This document shows positions 44,598-56,599 of a DNA stretch of 64,000 bases, one piece after another (position 1 is the first letter of the stretch; the number at the start of each line of letters is the position of its first letter). The notes under the pieces are model-generated. The model searched no databases. It was given only the letters and a program-made list of their open reading frames with translations, and was not told the DNA's origin. Both the position numbers and the translations under genes were made by a program. Source of the stretch: Terfezia claveryi (Eukaryota; Ascomycota; Pezizomycetes; Pezizales; Pezizaceae); assembly GCA_015179025.1 (NCBI GenBank), contig WHUX01000090.1, forward strand, positions 62,001-126,000, in the 5' to 3' direction.

Positions 44598-46862
44598 CTA
44601 GGAAGAAATTGATGGGAGGAGGAGTGTAGGTAACCCACCATGTCTCGAGTAAAGCCTATACTCCTCCTCAGTATCAAACCTGCCCGCCCTCCCCTCCTCC
44701 ACCTCCCTCCTACTCATCCCGCTCAACTTCCTTGGCAAGCCCATACTTTCCAAAAACCTAACCGTATCCTTCCACTCCCTCTCCCTCCTTTCGCCACTCC
44801 ACCCCAGCTCCTCCCCCATGATATCAATCACCTTGGGCAGGCTCTCCAGCGCCGCCTGCGCATTCAAGAAGGCCAGCCTCGTCCGCCGGGCGAGCACATC
44901 GACTGCCGTCTGTGCGTATTCAAATCTGCATGCATAGCGCACCTCGCCGTCGATGAACGGGTAGAGGGGGTTGAGGAGGTGTCCGCGGGCCGGGAAGCGG
45001 TGGTGGGTCGGAGAGGAGAGAGATGCGACGGTCCAGGCACGGTCGCCGTACGCCCCAGCTAGGTGCTGCGCAACGCTGGTTTCGACCCCGAAGTGCTGGA
45101 TGAGATTGATGAAGAGCGTTTTGGAGTAGCCGTGCGCGCCGATCAGTTTGAGCTGCTCAGTTATGCAGTGTCCGTCGATGGAGACGTTTCCCGGGATATC
45201 GGGATCCAGGAGGTGCTGCGTGGTGGTGGAATCACTAGGGGTAGTGGGAAGGAGAGAGGGTATGGAGGGGGTTAGTTTAAAGTGGGAAATAGCTTCGTCA
45301 ACCGCCTCCTGCGCCATCTGTCTATACGTCGTCCACTTCCCACCCGCAATCGTCAATAGCCCACTCTTGCTAACATTAATCAGATGATTCCTAACCAGCG
45401 CCTCCGTATTCCTCGCATTCGGGTCCCTCACTAACGGCCTAATCCCACTCCATGCCGCAAGCACATCTCCCCTGCGGACATTAATATCTGGCGCGAGATA
45501 CCGCCGCACCTCGCTCAGGATCCAGTTGATCTCCTCCTCTCGAGGCATGGGATGTTGGCTGATCGTGGTTGGAGCATCGGTTGTTCCCGCGATGGTGTTG
45601 CCTTGCCACGGGAGGAAGAAGATTACCCGACCGTCGGAGGTTGAGGGGTCGATGAGCCCCATGCGCGCGGGGGAGTAGTACCCTGGGAGGACGATGTGCA
45701 CACCGGAGCTGGGCGCGACGATTGGGGTGGCGCTGGGGGAGTCTAGGGAGCGGATGGAGTCGGTGAAGGGCCCGGTTGCATTGATGACGCCTTTGGCGAG
45801 GATTTCAAATCCGCTAATATCATGGGAGGATGATGGGGATGATGGGGAGGAGGAGGAGAAGAAGGATTTCTTGACGGTGGAAGTGATTGTTGGGGGAAGG
45901 CAGTCCCGGACTTTGACGCCGGTAATCTGCCCAGAGGAGTCCTTGAGGAGTTGGGTCACTTCCATGTGGTTTACTACTGTGGCACCGTAAAGCGCAGAGG
46001 TCATTGCCAGAGCGACGTTCATGCGAGAGTCGTTGTGGGAGCCATCTACATATATATGTTAGCTATACAAATCTCGTAATAACCCCTCCAATATACTAAT
46101 CTGGTTGTACGACCCACCTCCTGTGGAGGCAATATAACACCCCCCCCCCCCCGAGTGTAGAAACGTACCATAATAAACCAATGCTCCCACCAACCCCTCC
46201 TCCTTCAACATTGGAAACGCCTCCATGGCCTTGCCCCTTGTCAAAAAATAGCTACTCTCCAAATTCTCTTTCCCAGCCAGGAAGTCATAGGCCTTCGTGC
46301 CCGCCCAGTAATACGGTGCCTTCCACCACTGGTAAATCGGCAGCATAATCGGCAAGCTCATTGACAGATGGGGCGCCGTTTCCAAAAACACCGCCCGTTC
46401 CTTCAACGCCTCCTTGACCAGTAGATACTGGTTATAATCCAGCTCCTTGACCGCCTTCTCGAGATACCTGACCCCCCCATGGACGAGCTTCGTACTCTTA
46501 CTGCTTGTACCAGAGGAGAAATCGTCCCGTTCTATGAGCGCGACCTTGAGCCCGCGACTTGCTGCATCCAGGGCGATTCCGCAGCCCGTGGCACCCCCGC
46601 CGATGACGATGAGGTCGTAGATTTGGCTGGTGGGGTTTGTGGGGGAGGCGGCGCGCAGGCGGGAGATTTGCTCGAGGCGGGAGGGGACTGGGGGGAGTTT
46701 GGGCGGGAGAGGGGAGTTGGTGGAGGGGATTTGGGGGTGGGAAGGTGTCGGCGCAAAGCTCCGGTAGAGGGTGTAGGTGGTTAGGGTACCGGCGGTGGTG
46801 AACAGGAGGGGCCGGAGGAATCTCCGGTTGGCGCCTGCCCGGTGAAGGCGGGGGGCAGTCAT
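44598..46862 (-). CDS. GUT2: Mitochondrial FAD glycerol-3-phosphate dehydrogenase
   Basis: Two exons, 46862-46169 and 46045-44598, join in frame to 713 residues. The enzyme oxidises glycerol-3-phosphate to dihydroxyacetone phosphate and passes electrons to ubiquinone at the inner mitochondrial membrane. Seen: a basic N-terminus (MTAPRLHRAGANRRFLRPLL) that fits a presequence, a hydrophobic stretch, the FAD fold DLIVIGGGATGCGIALDAAS (GGGATG at about 88-93), DDFSSGTSSKSTKLVHGGVR, YLEKAVKELD, INATGPFTDSIR, LTIAGGKWTTYRQMAQEAVD and the C-terminal block ALESLPKVIDIMGEELGW. It is longer than yeast Gut2 (649), partly through a Ser-rich insert (FFSSSSPSSPSSS). The 123-nt intron holds a G13 run and a copy of the dispersed repeat. 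Confidence 0.94.
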
Positions 46863-48700
46863 GTCGTGAGGGGGTTGGATTGAGAGGGCCTTGAAGTAGG
46901 TGAGTATCTATATTTGTTTCCTGGGGCCTTTATTGGGTTGCACTAGGTTCTAAGAGTAAAGCTCGTCCTCGCTGCTGGAAGCTACTGCTTGTACTGATCA
47001 GTATATAATAACCTCCATCCGGGCTCCAAAAAATCCCGTCAGTGGGCTCCAGTATACCAAACGTTCCGTAGGGCCCGACGCACGACGAGAATCTCACATC
47101 CGAAACACCTCTCCGAGTTTGAGGATCTCCAACGCCAATCTCCAACGTCAATCCCAACTTCAACAATGGCAGCTGAGCCCTTCACAAGTAGCTGCACTGT
47201 ATCGTATTTCTCGACGATGTCTTGCAATTGATCACCACTCTGGCAAAAACCCGCCTCCCCCTCCCTGCTTCCTTTAGCACCACTTCCCAAGACCAATAAT
47301 CCAAGCAAGCTTCGTTGAACGATTGAATGTTGCCCGAAACTATCGAACACTTCCCAACATTTCTTCCCCTTTCGCTTGACCCTCGCACTTCACATGCAAG
47401 ATACGTCACTGCCCGTGCCTGAGTACTCTCTGAGAGCCTCCGATTCGTCTATCTGTCCGAAGATGCTGCAGCTGAGGACTCCCGAACAACGAAATTTGTA
47501 TCTCGAAAACTGCGTGTACAGATATCGAATTCCAGAAGTCAATCATTTGGTTATGAACTCTCAAGCGGCCACAGCTCCATGTCACGTTATCCCCGCCTCC
47601 CGGGATAATAGGCCAGCTAATTTGCTGTACGAGGCCGACTACTGTTAGTCTTTTTTTTTTTTTTTCGCTTCCTTGATGCTATGCCAAACCAGCTACCTCG
47701 TGACAATTTGCTTCCGTCTGGCTCATTCTCAGATTATGCGGTATGAACAGCAGTGTATGAACAGTATGAACAGTAGAGTATGAAGAGCAGAGTATGAACG
47801 GCAGACTATGAACAGCAAAGTATGAACAGCAGAGCAGAGTGTGTACAGCAGAGCAGAGTGTGTACAGCAGTAAGTATTGATGTACAGCAGAGTAGAGTAT
47901 GTACCAGAGAGTTGGGCTTTGCCTATGAAGGGTACCTAACCCTGAACGCCAAGCCCACCAATATTTCTCGCTCATGAAGGCTAAGTACCTGAGCCTCATA
48001 CCTCAAGTGGAGCAGACAGGCCTTGTGCCGAGACTATTTTCTTCCTCATCTCACGGTCCCCTCTAGCTATACCCCTCCGACGAGGCTCCCACTGGAGCCC
48101 GAAGAACCCCCCCATCCACTAACCCCATATCTCCTCTCCTCCCGCCTCCTCTTCCCTCCCAGATACATCTCCCCTCTCTCCCCAGCTTTTAACATGTACA
48201 TACCTAACCCCTAATACTAATAAACCATTTCCCATCTCATTTCCCGCCTTCCCCCTCCATCGTGTGACCCACACCGGCGCTTTCGAAGCTTTCCCTACTA
48301 TCCTCCCCATGGTCTGCGAAAGTCAAAAAGTCCGCCTACATCAAACGCCGCCTTGCCCTGCCTACAAGGAAGGAAGGTTCTCCCTGTTTCAAATTTGAAC
48401 AAATTCAAAAATCCCCCATCCCCCCGCTTTTCGGCATGCTCCGGGCTTTTCCTTTCTTTTGAGAGGGTTCGTTGAGGATGGATAGAGGCTGTGGAAGGTG
48501 GGAGGGAAGGGATATTCGTCGATGCTAGTGGTTGTGGTGAAGCGGCATAAAGGAGTGAAGGAGATGGTTGGAGGAGAGGAAGGTGTAAGGGGGTTTCTTG
48601 AAGGGCTGCAGCAGCTGTTCGTAGAGAATGCCCTTAACTGCAATAAAAATTCATATGCAATCCCAATTTGCCTACTTACACTTATAATATCCATATGACA
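46863..48700. other. Intergenic with minisatellite
   Basis: No supported gene. ORFs at 46930-47409 (minus) and 47376-47648 (plus) have no domain. The stretch 48040-48300 is C-rich. Confidence 0.5.
47739..47903. repeat. Minisatellite of GTATGAACAGCAGA-like units
   Basis: About ten imperfect units of 11-18 bases (GTATGAACAGCAGT, GTATGAACAGTAGA, GTATGAAGAGCAGA, GTGTGTACAGCAGAGCAGA). The later units add a GCAGA step. Confidence 0.8.
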
Positions 48701-50747
48701 TCAAGCGTTTACGTACTTAGCTTCTTGAGTAGTGTATACGCCTTGAGGGCCGTGCAATGTCCTTACCCTAAGAGGGGGGAGGGGCTAGACAAAAGAAAAT
48801 TTCGATATTTGTGTTTGATAGAGATTACAGTACCTTGGTGGCAAGTGAAGGTGACCGGGGGGTGTGTGCCAGGGGGGTTGCCCATATCAGCATGAGACCT
48901 TTCGCAACTACATACAAGTCAGACTATTGGTAAGGTAAGGGGTTGCGAATCGCGGTTGATGAAATTTTTTAGAGTAAACAAACACAAATATGTCAGCTAT
49001 CGTGCGAAATCAGCTCCAACAACATCAAGTCCAGCGGTTTGGGAGTTCAGCAAGGTGCAAATGAAAATAAAGCAAAAGTCAATTCAGTGGAAGGGCCAAC
49101 TACGAGATGAAGGACACCTCCAACTTAGATGAACTATAGGCGATAGTAACTTACTTTGTAGCGTGACTTACTTACCCTGAATGTTATCAAAAGGGAAGTG
49201 AAAATATACGAGCTCTACTAGTGTCTCTCCGACAACCGGGCCGGGTCCTTCGGAAGTTCCTTTCCACCTTCCAATAGGAGTCTGATGTATATCGGTCGTG
49301 TCAATAAATCATACAGCCTAGTCTGGTTCATACAGCCAGCTAGATGTATATAGTGTTCATTAGCACGCAACTCTAAATAAATCGGGCCTGGTTCCTGCCG
49401 CGAGGGGTAAGTACCGGTAGTGCAATTAGACTATGTAGTAGTGTATATTTAATTATAATATATAAACGAATAAACGGATAAAAAAACAAGCCCTAGAAGA
49501 CGCTCTTCCTCGGGAGCTACAATCCTTCTCAAAAGGCTCAACTCCGCTCAGGTGTGTTGCGAATGCTGATGTTGATCAGCGTTCCTACTACCTGAGTACA
49601 AGGGTATGTACTGTACATACCTACGAGAGCATGCTGGTCCAGTTGGCATCCCTGTGGCGACGGGCACATACACACTATGTACATACAGTGCAGGACATGA
49701 AGTCATAAGCTATACGTGATCATTTAAGTAACAAAAGCTAATGGAGAGAGGAAAGAGCAAGACTCTCCGTTGAAAGATTAAGTACCTTAGTTGTAGTACG
49801 GAGTAGACCAGTTCCTTCTGCTTGTAAGCTCTATATGCATAACAATATTCCAAGTAATGAATAAACCCAGCGTACAGTACATACATATATTTGGAAGTCG
49901 CCAGATATATCAGTATGCATCGGATCCAACTAGCCGTAGGTATATTACGATAGATTAAATTAGGGTGCAGTGAATATATTTGAGAACGTCGAGTACTGTA
50001 ACAAACTCGAGGCCCAAATTCATGTACTCGGCCAATATAAATTTGCCCTCAACCTGGCAACCTGGTACAGTACGGAGACAAGCATACGCTAAGCGAGAAT
50101 GCAACGTCTATTAACGAAAGTAAATCCCAGCTCAGGACGTATCAAAAGCACTCCAATTTGACCATCTACATAGGAGATGGTACAGTAAGCCTCAACATTG
50201 GGAATAAAGGTTACCTAGAACTATAGTGCAAGAGCTGGAGCTCTCATTGGCTATGTGAAACAAAGCTTGCCTGTGCCTGGACGGATTGCATGCTCAAGCG
50301 GGTAACTATCCTGGTCTGGTGCCGTCTATTATTGATCCATTTGTACCGCAAGTTTTATTCTACAAAAGTGCTCATTTGTGAGACAACTGTAAGGTAAAAA
50401 AAAAGCATGAGAGATCGAAGCTTGCCCGCCTAAGCTACCAAATAGTTGAGCTAGTGCCACGTGAGTTGACGTGATTTTTCCAACTATCACCAAAATGAAT
50501 ACAGTTACATCTGAAATGGTAGCGATGTGGGATACTTGGTGAATTTTTCCATCTTATTTACTTGATCATCTTGCAGCCCATTCGCTCTCCCGGGCTCCAA
50601 ATTCCCTCTGCGTCCTCCAGTGCTTTAAATGCACCTGCGTTTATAGATTTGAACTTGGTCAACCATAGGGCCACGGTTTGAGCGAAGACAGTGAAAAGAA
50701 CCATCCAAACCCGACGACAAGATCTTGTCTGGTCTTAGAAATCCGCA
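48701..50747. other. Gene-free, AT-rich intergenic
   Basis: Two kilobases without a supported gene. Copies of the dispersed repeat lie at 49318-49330 (CTAGTCTGGTTCA) and 49400-49434 (GCGAGGGG ... TAGTGCAATTAGACTA). The last 200 bases are the leader of the BTB gene. Confidence 0.5.
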
Positions 50748-51901
50748 ATGGCTGCTCAATTCTCCAGGTAAGAGACTGGTCCGGCCTTGTCCTTCGTCTC
50801 TCTTATCTACTTGCGTCCGCAAGAAACGGAGAGTTAACTCGGATCTATTGCTCCAGCTACCTCACCTCTCCCACAATCCGCCTCATCCCAAATCCACCCG
50901 CCTCTCAACCTTGCTCTGATACTCAATACATTGTTCACCGTGGCCTTCTTACTTCCAAGTCTCAATATCTGAAGAAGCGAACACGCGAGTCATACATTGT
51001 GCTTGAGGCCACTAATGAGGAAACTATCGGACTGTTCCTGGAATGGTTGTATCGAGGCGACTATGATGTTCCCACTAGCGCCATCGGTGAGCAGGAGGAA
51101 GCGGCTGAGGAGGAGCAAAACCCGGTAGTTATGGCAGCAATGGCAGGATCTATTGGTGTCTGGGGCTATAACAAGCCAGCTACCATTGGACGTAGCTACA
51201 TCTTGGAGAAAGCACGGAGCGAGGGACTGCAAAGTAAATATGTAAGCTTCGGCGTGAATGGGGAGGTTTCAGTTGTAGGAGGTATGTGATATTCCCGTTC
51301 GGCCCGAGGAGGACAACTAAGACGTAAGCTCACCACAACTGCCATAGCCGAGAAGAAACCTGCGTCAAGAACAATCCAGCTCCCGAGCCCTCCGATGTCT
51401 CCAACCATCCGCTACCTCAAGCCCCAGCTCCCGAACGTAAATGGCGTTCTTATGTTGTCCTCTGACCTGAAATCCGTGAAGCCAAGCACTGTCTCAATTG
51501 ACATTGACGATACAGCTGTTGAGCCTCAACAAAAGCCTCGGAAGACAGTTATTACCTTGGATTCAATCCTTGCATCTCATTTGGCACTATACGTGCTCTC
51601 TTTAAAATATCAGATTCCTGAGTTGGCGCAGCTCGTCCTCATAAAGATCTCTACTTTGTGCGAGTCGCAACCTCCTTGCGCTGATACCCTCGTTGGGTTC
51701 GTCCGGGGTATATACTATGATGCTGAGGAAACTGGGAACTTTGCAGCCTTGACCAGGGGTACCCCACTCAGGGCCTTTGTGGCTAAGTATTCCGCATTTA
51801 GATTGGAGGAGGTCAAAATCAGTGACGGCTTTCAAAAGCTGCTTGCGGAGGGTGGGGAATTCGTCGTGGATTTCGTACAGTGCGTTAGGGGGTACTGGTA
51901 A
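50748..51901 (+). CDS. BTB/POZ-domain protein
   Basis: Three exons, 50748-50767, 50857-51281 and 51348-51901, join in frame to 332 residues. The first exon encodes fewer than seven residues (MAAQFS plus two bases); after the splice the protein reads SYLTSPTIRLIPNPP. The BTB fold follows: YIVHRGLLTSKSQYLKK (the usual VHK/VHR exposed-loop start), ESYIVLEATNEETIGLFLEW, LYRGDYDVP. A linker with PSPPMSPTI comes next, and the second half resembles the helical part after a BTB core (HLALYVLSLKYQIPELAQLV, LVGFVRGIYYDA). Fungal BTB proteins of this type are thought to serve as adaptors, sometimes for Cul3 ligases; no partner is visible here. It is convergent with the Gemin2 gene. Confidence 0.8.
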
Positions 51902-52281
51902 GGGGATGAAATAGGCGAATGGGTCTTCATTTGGCGTTTGGAAATGGTCAGGACAGCACCCAGATGGCTGATGTTCCCTTTTATTGGCGCGTGGTACTGT
52001 AGCAGCTTGCTGTTATTGCTTCTCCGCTCTGGTAATTTTTCCCTGGATATATTGTTTGCCCTTATCACTTTGTTTCCTGAACATGCGTGGACACTGCGGG
52101 TCTATTTTTATTTGTCACATATTATCCACAGCGTCGAGCACACAATTTCCTTTGTCAAGCTACCTGTACAGTATGGAGAAGGGAGCTATGAATGGCGGAA
52201 AAACATCTGAATATAAGAAACTAATTGGAAATGGAGCTCGTACCTCCTCTGTTGTCCCTGAAACATTTGAAGAAAGCGAAT
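51902..52281. other. Convergent 3' intergenic
   Basis: 380 bases between two stops on opposite strands. No gene seen. Confidence 0.5.
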
Positions 52282-53774
52282 TTAAATTTCATTCCATGAA
52301 GCTCCCAAGCTGTGATATCTTCGCTCGCCGAGTAGGTCCCTCTGCCCAAAGAAGTCCCCTACGATAGAAATAATCATATCCAGGGTACCCAACGTGTTGG
52401 CCGAAGGTATGTAATCATAATTTCCATTCTTCGGCTTCCTATTTTTCCTCTTCTTATGTAGACGCTGTGTTGCAACCGCTTTTGGGTCAGGGGCTGTAGG
52501 GGACACTTCTAAGGCGCTGGAGGGCTCGAGAAAACTGGGTTGCTCAAACGCAAACACTTTTGAAGGAGTCTTGTCCTCTGCGCTTGAGTGCAAGGTTAAC
52601 GCTGGTGAAGACAGACTTCCGCCGATGCCCGTGCTGGAACCACCCACATTCTCTTTCTGCCTGGATGCGTCCCTTTCCAGTTCACGGTTTGCTGCTGAGA
52701 TCTCACCATCTTCAATCCCTTCCTGTTCTATGTTGGTGTCAAGCACCTCCTGTTCAGGTGCTATGTCCAGGACTGATGTGCCTTTATTATCTCCTGACAA
52801 ACAATTGGACATCTCTAACTTCTTCTGAACCTGTATTGCTCTTTTCCCTAACTCTCTAACAATATACACCTCACCAGGAGTCATGACTTCGCTGCAGCGG
52901 AGAAGTAAACCATATATCCACAAAGACTGCTCAACGGTAGTGTCGGTACCAACTTTTAACAGATCAGTCATGACTTTGAATGCTTTCAAAACTGTGTACT
53001 GGTCCATCTTCCATAGAAAGCTAGGGGTCGGCGAGGTATTGTAGATCAAATCGATCCAATCTTCTTGCTTTTGTGGAAAAGGCCGCGTGATTGAGACGAT
53101 ATTTCCCTCCGTTGCGCTTGATACGTTGGGCGGAGGAGATGACTCGTGTAATAATTTTCTCTTCTGCCGGAATGTGCACATGAGAGAACAGTGCCATGTT
53201 AATAATGCAAGTTTCTGCGGCGAAGGCGGCCTTTGGGGATAGCTGGCTATTCCAGTGGCAATGTATGTACCGTCTTCGTACCATCCCCTAGTGTCTTCCC
53301 CATAATCTTCGGCTTCAAAGTTATGCTGGGACGCGTCTTGACCTCCACCAATACCAGTAAAAATCTCCCCATCTTCTATCTCTTCATCACTTGCATCATT
53401 CTCCAGGACTGAAGGCATGGGTGGAGCTTTAGCGATTAGCAGGGAAGGTACACCTCTGGCCTCGGACCTATGAATCATGGTCAGTTTCTGGCGAGAAGTG
53501 TCAATACGCACCATGTAAAATCAGGGACAATTGATACATACCTCACCATACGGAGATAGTCCATGCCATCATTGGCAGGTCCACAGAAAAACTCATCACC
53601 ATATTCCTCTAGTCCGGGAAATGCACCTCGTTGGCCGGTGGACGCATCTATGTAACCTCTTGCGGTCTTGAAACCAGACAACTCGTCATCTGCATTATCG
53701 TAAGCTGCATGCTGCCGCTTGTATCCATCCTGGGCCCTGACCGACCCAGAAGTACGTTTTCGTTTGCTCCCCAT
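52282..53774 (-). CDS. Gemin2 / SIP1-like snRNP assembly protein
   Basis: Two exons, 53774-53542 and 53467-52282, join in frame to 472 residues across a 74-nt intron. Gemin2 (Brr1 in yeast) helps load Sm proteins onto spliceosomal snRNAs with SMN. Seen: a basic start (MGSKRKRTSGSV), GPANDGMDYLRMVRSEARGV then PSLLIA (the DGxDYLRxVxxEA segment of the family), an acidic linker (DASDEEIEDGEIF), TWHCSLMCTFRQKRKLLHES, LWIYGLLLRCSEVMTPGEVY with IVRELGKRAIQVQKKLE, and a C-terminal DMIISIVGDFFGQRDLLGE, matching the final helix of Gemin2 (FxQRDL). A long Ser/Glu-rich insert before the last helix makes it longer than the human protein (280), as is common in fungi. Confidence 0.83.
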
Positions 53775-54387
53775 CGTTTGTTGTTGGCAGGAAGTAGGAT
53801 TCGTTGTGACGAATGACGCCTATATGTAGAGGTGAGGTTTGAGTTGAGTAGTCTCGTGCTAGAGTTGAGTAGATTAGCTTGGCACAATTCTAGCTAGGCT
53901 ACAACAGAGCTATCCGTAATCTTCACTCCATATGTACTGTAGGTATACATATGTCAGAAAGTACAGTACCTATCCCGGATGCATAAAAGAAGGTGCCGTA
54001 AGGCTGGGCTTTATGCAGGCTGGGAACGGCTCCTCTGCATATCTAAAATATAGCCGACAACTACATATGAGACGCGTGCAGGAGGACTGAATATGATAGC
54101 CAATGGAACATATCTGAAACAAAAGAGGGGTATGGAAAGAGGAATGGCATTTGAACTGGTCTAAGCAGAACGTTTACAACACCATGTCAGGTCCAGCTCA
54201 GTCCGCAAGACTGGGTCCAGCTTATGCAGCTGAGGTCAGTTGTAGATATCGCAAGAACAATGGCAAATAAGCAAGGACCTAGAGACTAGCAAGGGCCAAT
54301 ACTTGTGAATTATGAAACTCAAGTGTCCCTAGGGTTAAAATATCCCATGTCCCAAATCTGTTCCCAGAGCAGGAGGATGTAGTAGTC
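53775..54387. other. Intergenic between Gemin2 and the retrotransposon
   Basis: Promoter side of the Gemin2 gene followed by unassigned sequence up to the target duplication AAATC (54388-54392). No gene seen. Confidence 0.5.
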
Positions 54388-54392
54388 AAATC

Positions 54393-54486
54393 TGTAGAGG
54401 TATCTTAGAGGCTTGGCACGAGCATAAGGAGAGGAGGACGGTAGAACTGGAACCTTAGCAATGCTATAACCTATATACCTATTACA
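54393..54486 (+). repeat. Left LTR
   Basis: 94 bases, TGTAGAGG ... CTATTACA, identical to the right LTR. Much shorter than most chromovirus LTRs. Confidence 0.95.
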
Positions 54487-54729
54487 TGGTAGCAACACCT
54501 TATGTATTGTTCACTATAAGCCTATAAGTACCAATAAAAGTTCTAAGGAAACACTATGAATGCAGTGGACGGAAAGATAGCAAAGGAGCCAAGGTCCTTC
54601 AAGCAAGTCATCTAGTTCAGAAAGTACTACCATGAGTTACGGGCAAGACGACATAGATCTATAGAGGGATCCTAAGTCATCTGCAGCCCCAGTGATACCA
54701 AGGGGATAGGCAGGACACCTGTTCAATGA

Positions 54730-56240
54730 AGACTCATTTGACACACCATATGTCGATCAAACACCACAGTTCTATGAGTGGAGACAACGTTTGATTGATG
54801 AGGGAGCACATATAGCTGTATTACCATCAGCGAGGCTAGCTGCCAGAGCTCAGGAGGATTATTACCAGCAACTCCTGGCAGAAGCAAATGTAGGGCTAGA
54901 AGACTGGAAGAAGCAGGCAAGGAATACGGACATGGAGATGCAAAGGAAAGAAGAGCATTACCAACGTCTACTAGCAGAGAGGTCTCATGAGTATAGGCAG
55001 TGGAAAGAGAAGGCACAGGGCCTAAAAATCAGTGAACAAGGATTAAGCATAGCCCAACAGCAGTGGGAAATGATGGTTCGAGAGCGAGATAGGGTGATCG
55101 AAGGGCTGAAAGGGGAGTTGACAGCCAAGGAGGAAGAAGCACTCTGCCTACGAGTAGAGTTGGCCAAAGGAAGAGGAGCACAAGGAGAGGGGGGAGGGGA
55201 TAAGGGAAGAGGATGGGGAACGGGGGAGAAATGGATAGAGGCGGAACAGGGAAAACATGCCAAGCAGGAGTGGTTTACATTCAAAAACTTGGCAGAGCTA
55301 CCCCAATATGATGGACAACATGATGCGGAGAATGTGATTATATTTATATATGCCTTGGAATGAGCCTTTGGGCTTCGGGCTCTAGAAACAGGGACAGTAG
55401 AGTCAACAAGAGCATGGGGAGATTATGCTATCCAACGCCTGACAGGAAGAGCCTCAAGATAGGCACAGCTAACTTGGCTCTCATCCGAAAGGGTTGATTG
55501 GGACGATTTTAAGCTGAAACTAGCTCAGGAATATATCCCGATTGACTACCTTAACAAATTGAAGATGGCATTCGCCAACCTCATGTGGGACCCAAAGAAG
55601 CCCTTGGCAACCTTTAATGACACATTCAAGTCAATAAGACTTCAACTACGAATTGTAAGGAAGGAGAGAGCAAGTGAAGAGTCTGATATAATGGTATATG
55701 ACAGCTATATTACAAAGATAGAATAGGCAGCAATGAAGGAAAAGAATAGCGGACCAGCATGCATGGTCTATGGAGCATACGTATAGTGGATAGCACTGCA
55801 AGAGGGCAAGGAGAGGCCGACACTTATGCAAGCTCTGGTATTTTGCAGTAAGATGGATAATATTCACAACCGCCACACAAGTATCACTACCGAGGGGTTC
55901 GATAATACAAACACAGGCCTGTCCCTGCCTACTGGCACAATCCCAGCACGTCCTCTTACCACCTCAGAAGGTGGTGATGCCATGGACATTTATGCCATGA
56001 ATGCGAGTAGAGGAAGGAACGGAGGGGGAGGAGGACGGGGGAGGGGAAGTGAGGCTAGAGGGAGGGGGGGGTGGAGAGGATCATCAGGAAGGGGAAGTCC
56101 AAAGCGAGAAAACGCAGGGAGGAAGGATAGTGACAAGCTGGCAACAACCACCTCAAGAAGTCAGAATACTACTATAACTAGTCGAATGGAAGGATGTTTC
56201 CATTGCCATAGCCTGGCCACATAAAGAAAGACTGTCCGGG
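54730..56240 (+). pseudogene. Gag region of the chromovirus
   Basis: The longest open part is 54791-55363 and begins within the gag frame (MIDEGAHIAVLPSARLAARA), with a long coiled-coil-like Glu/Lys-rich region, then FKNLAELPQYDGQHDAENVI, the start of a retrotransposon capsid domain. Capsid-like sequence continues past a TGA (LTWLSSERVDWDDFKLKLAQ, KKPLATFNDTFKSIRLQLR). Near the end, a Gly/Arg-rich nucleocapsid stretch (GGGGGRGRGSEARGRGGWRG) precedes one zinc knuckle start (CFHCHSLAT) that meets a stop before KKDCPGH. At least four stops interrupt the region. Confidence 0.8.
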
Positions 56241-56599
56241 ACATAAAAAACTTCTAGAATCACATGCCCGTCGAGACGCACAGGCTAGGATTACGGAGAT
56301 AGAGGATGAGGAGGTCGAGGTTCAAGCAAAAGAGAAGGGGGCTGCTTAGCTGCAAAGCGAGCCCCCAGGGAGGTCTCTCAGGATAGTAGTGGGGATATAA
56401 TTAATAAAGAAACAGAAGATTTGTATGTTAGCTATATACCGGGAAAAGCAAATCTACTTCGTTTTAATGGACAAGTCTATATTGATATTCATAATACTAT
56501 ACCGGAGAGATGTCATAAAGCAGCACCAATGAAAAACCCAAAAACAGGCAAGATATCAGAAATTAAAGTGGAACCAATACGGTAGCAAGAGCAACAAGG

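Noticed and set aside
44640..45062. Long plus-strand ORFs opposite GUT2
   Set aside because: Antisense shadows of a well conserved coding exon; they show no domain of their own.
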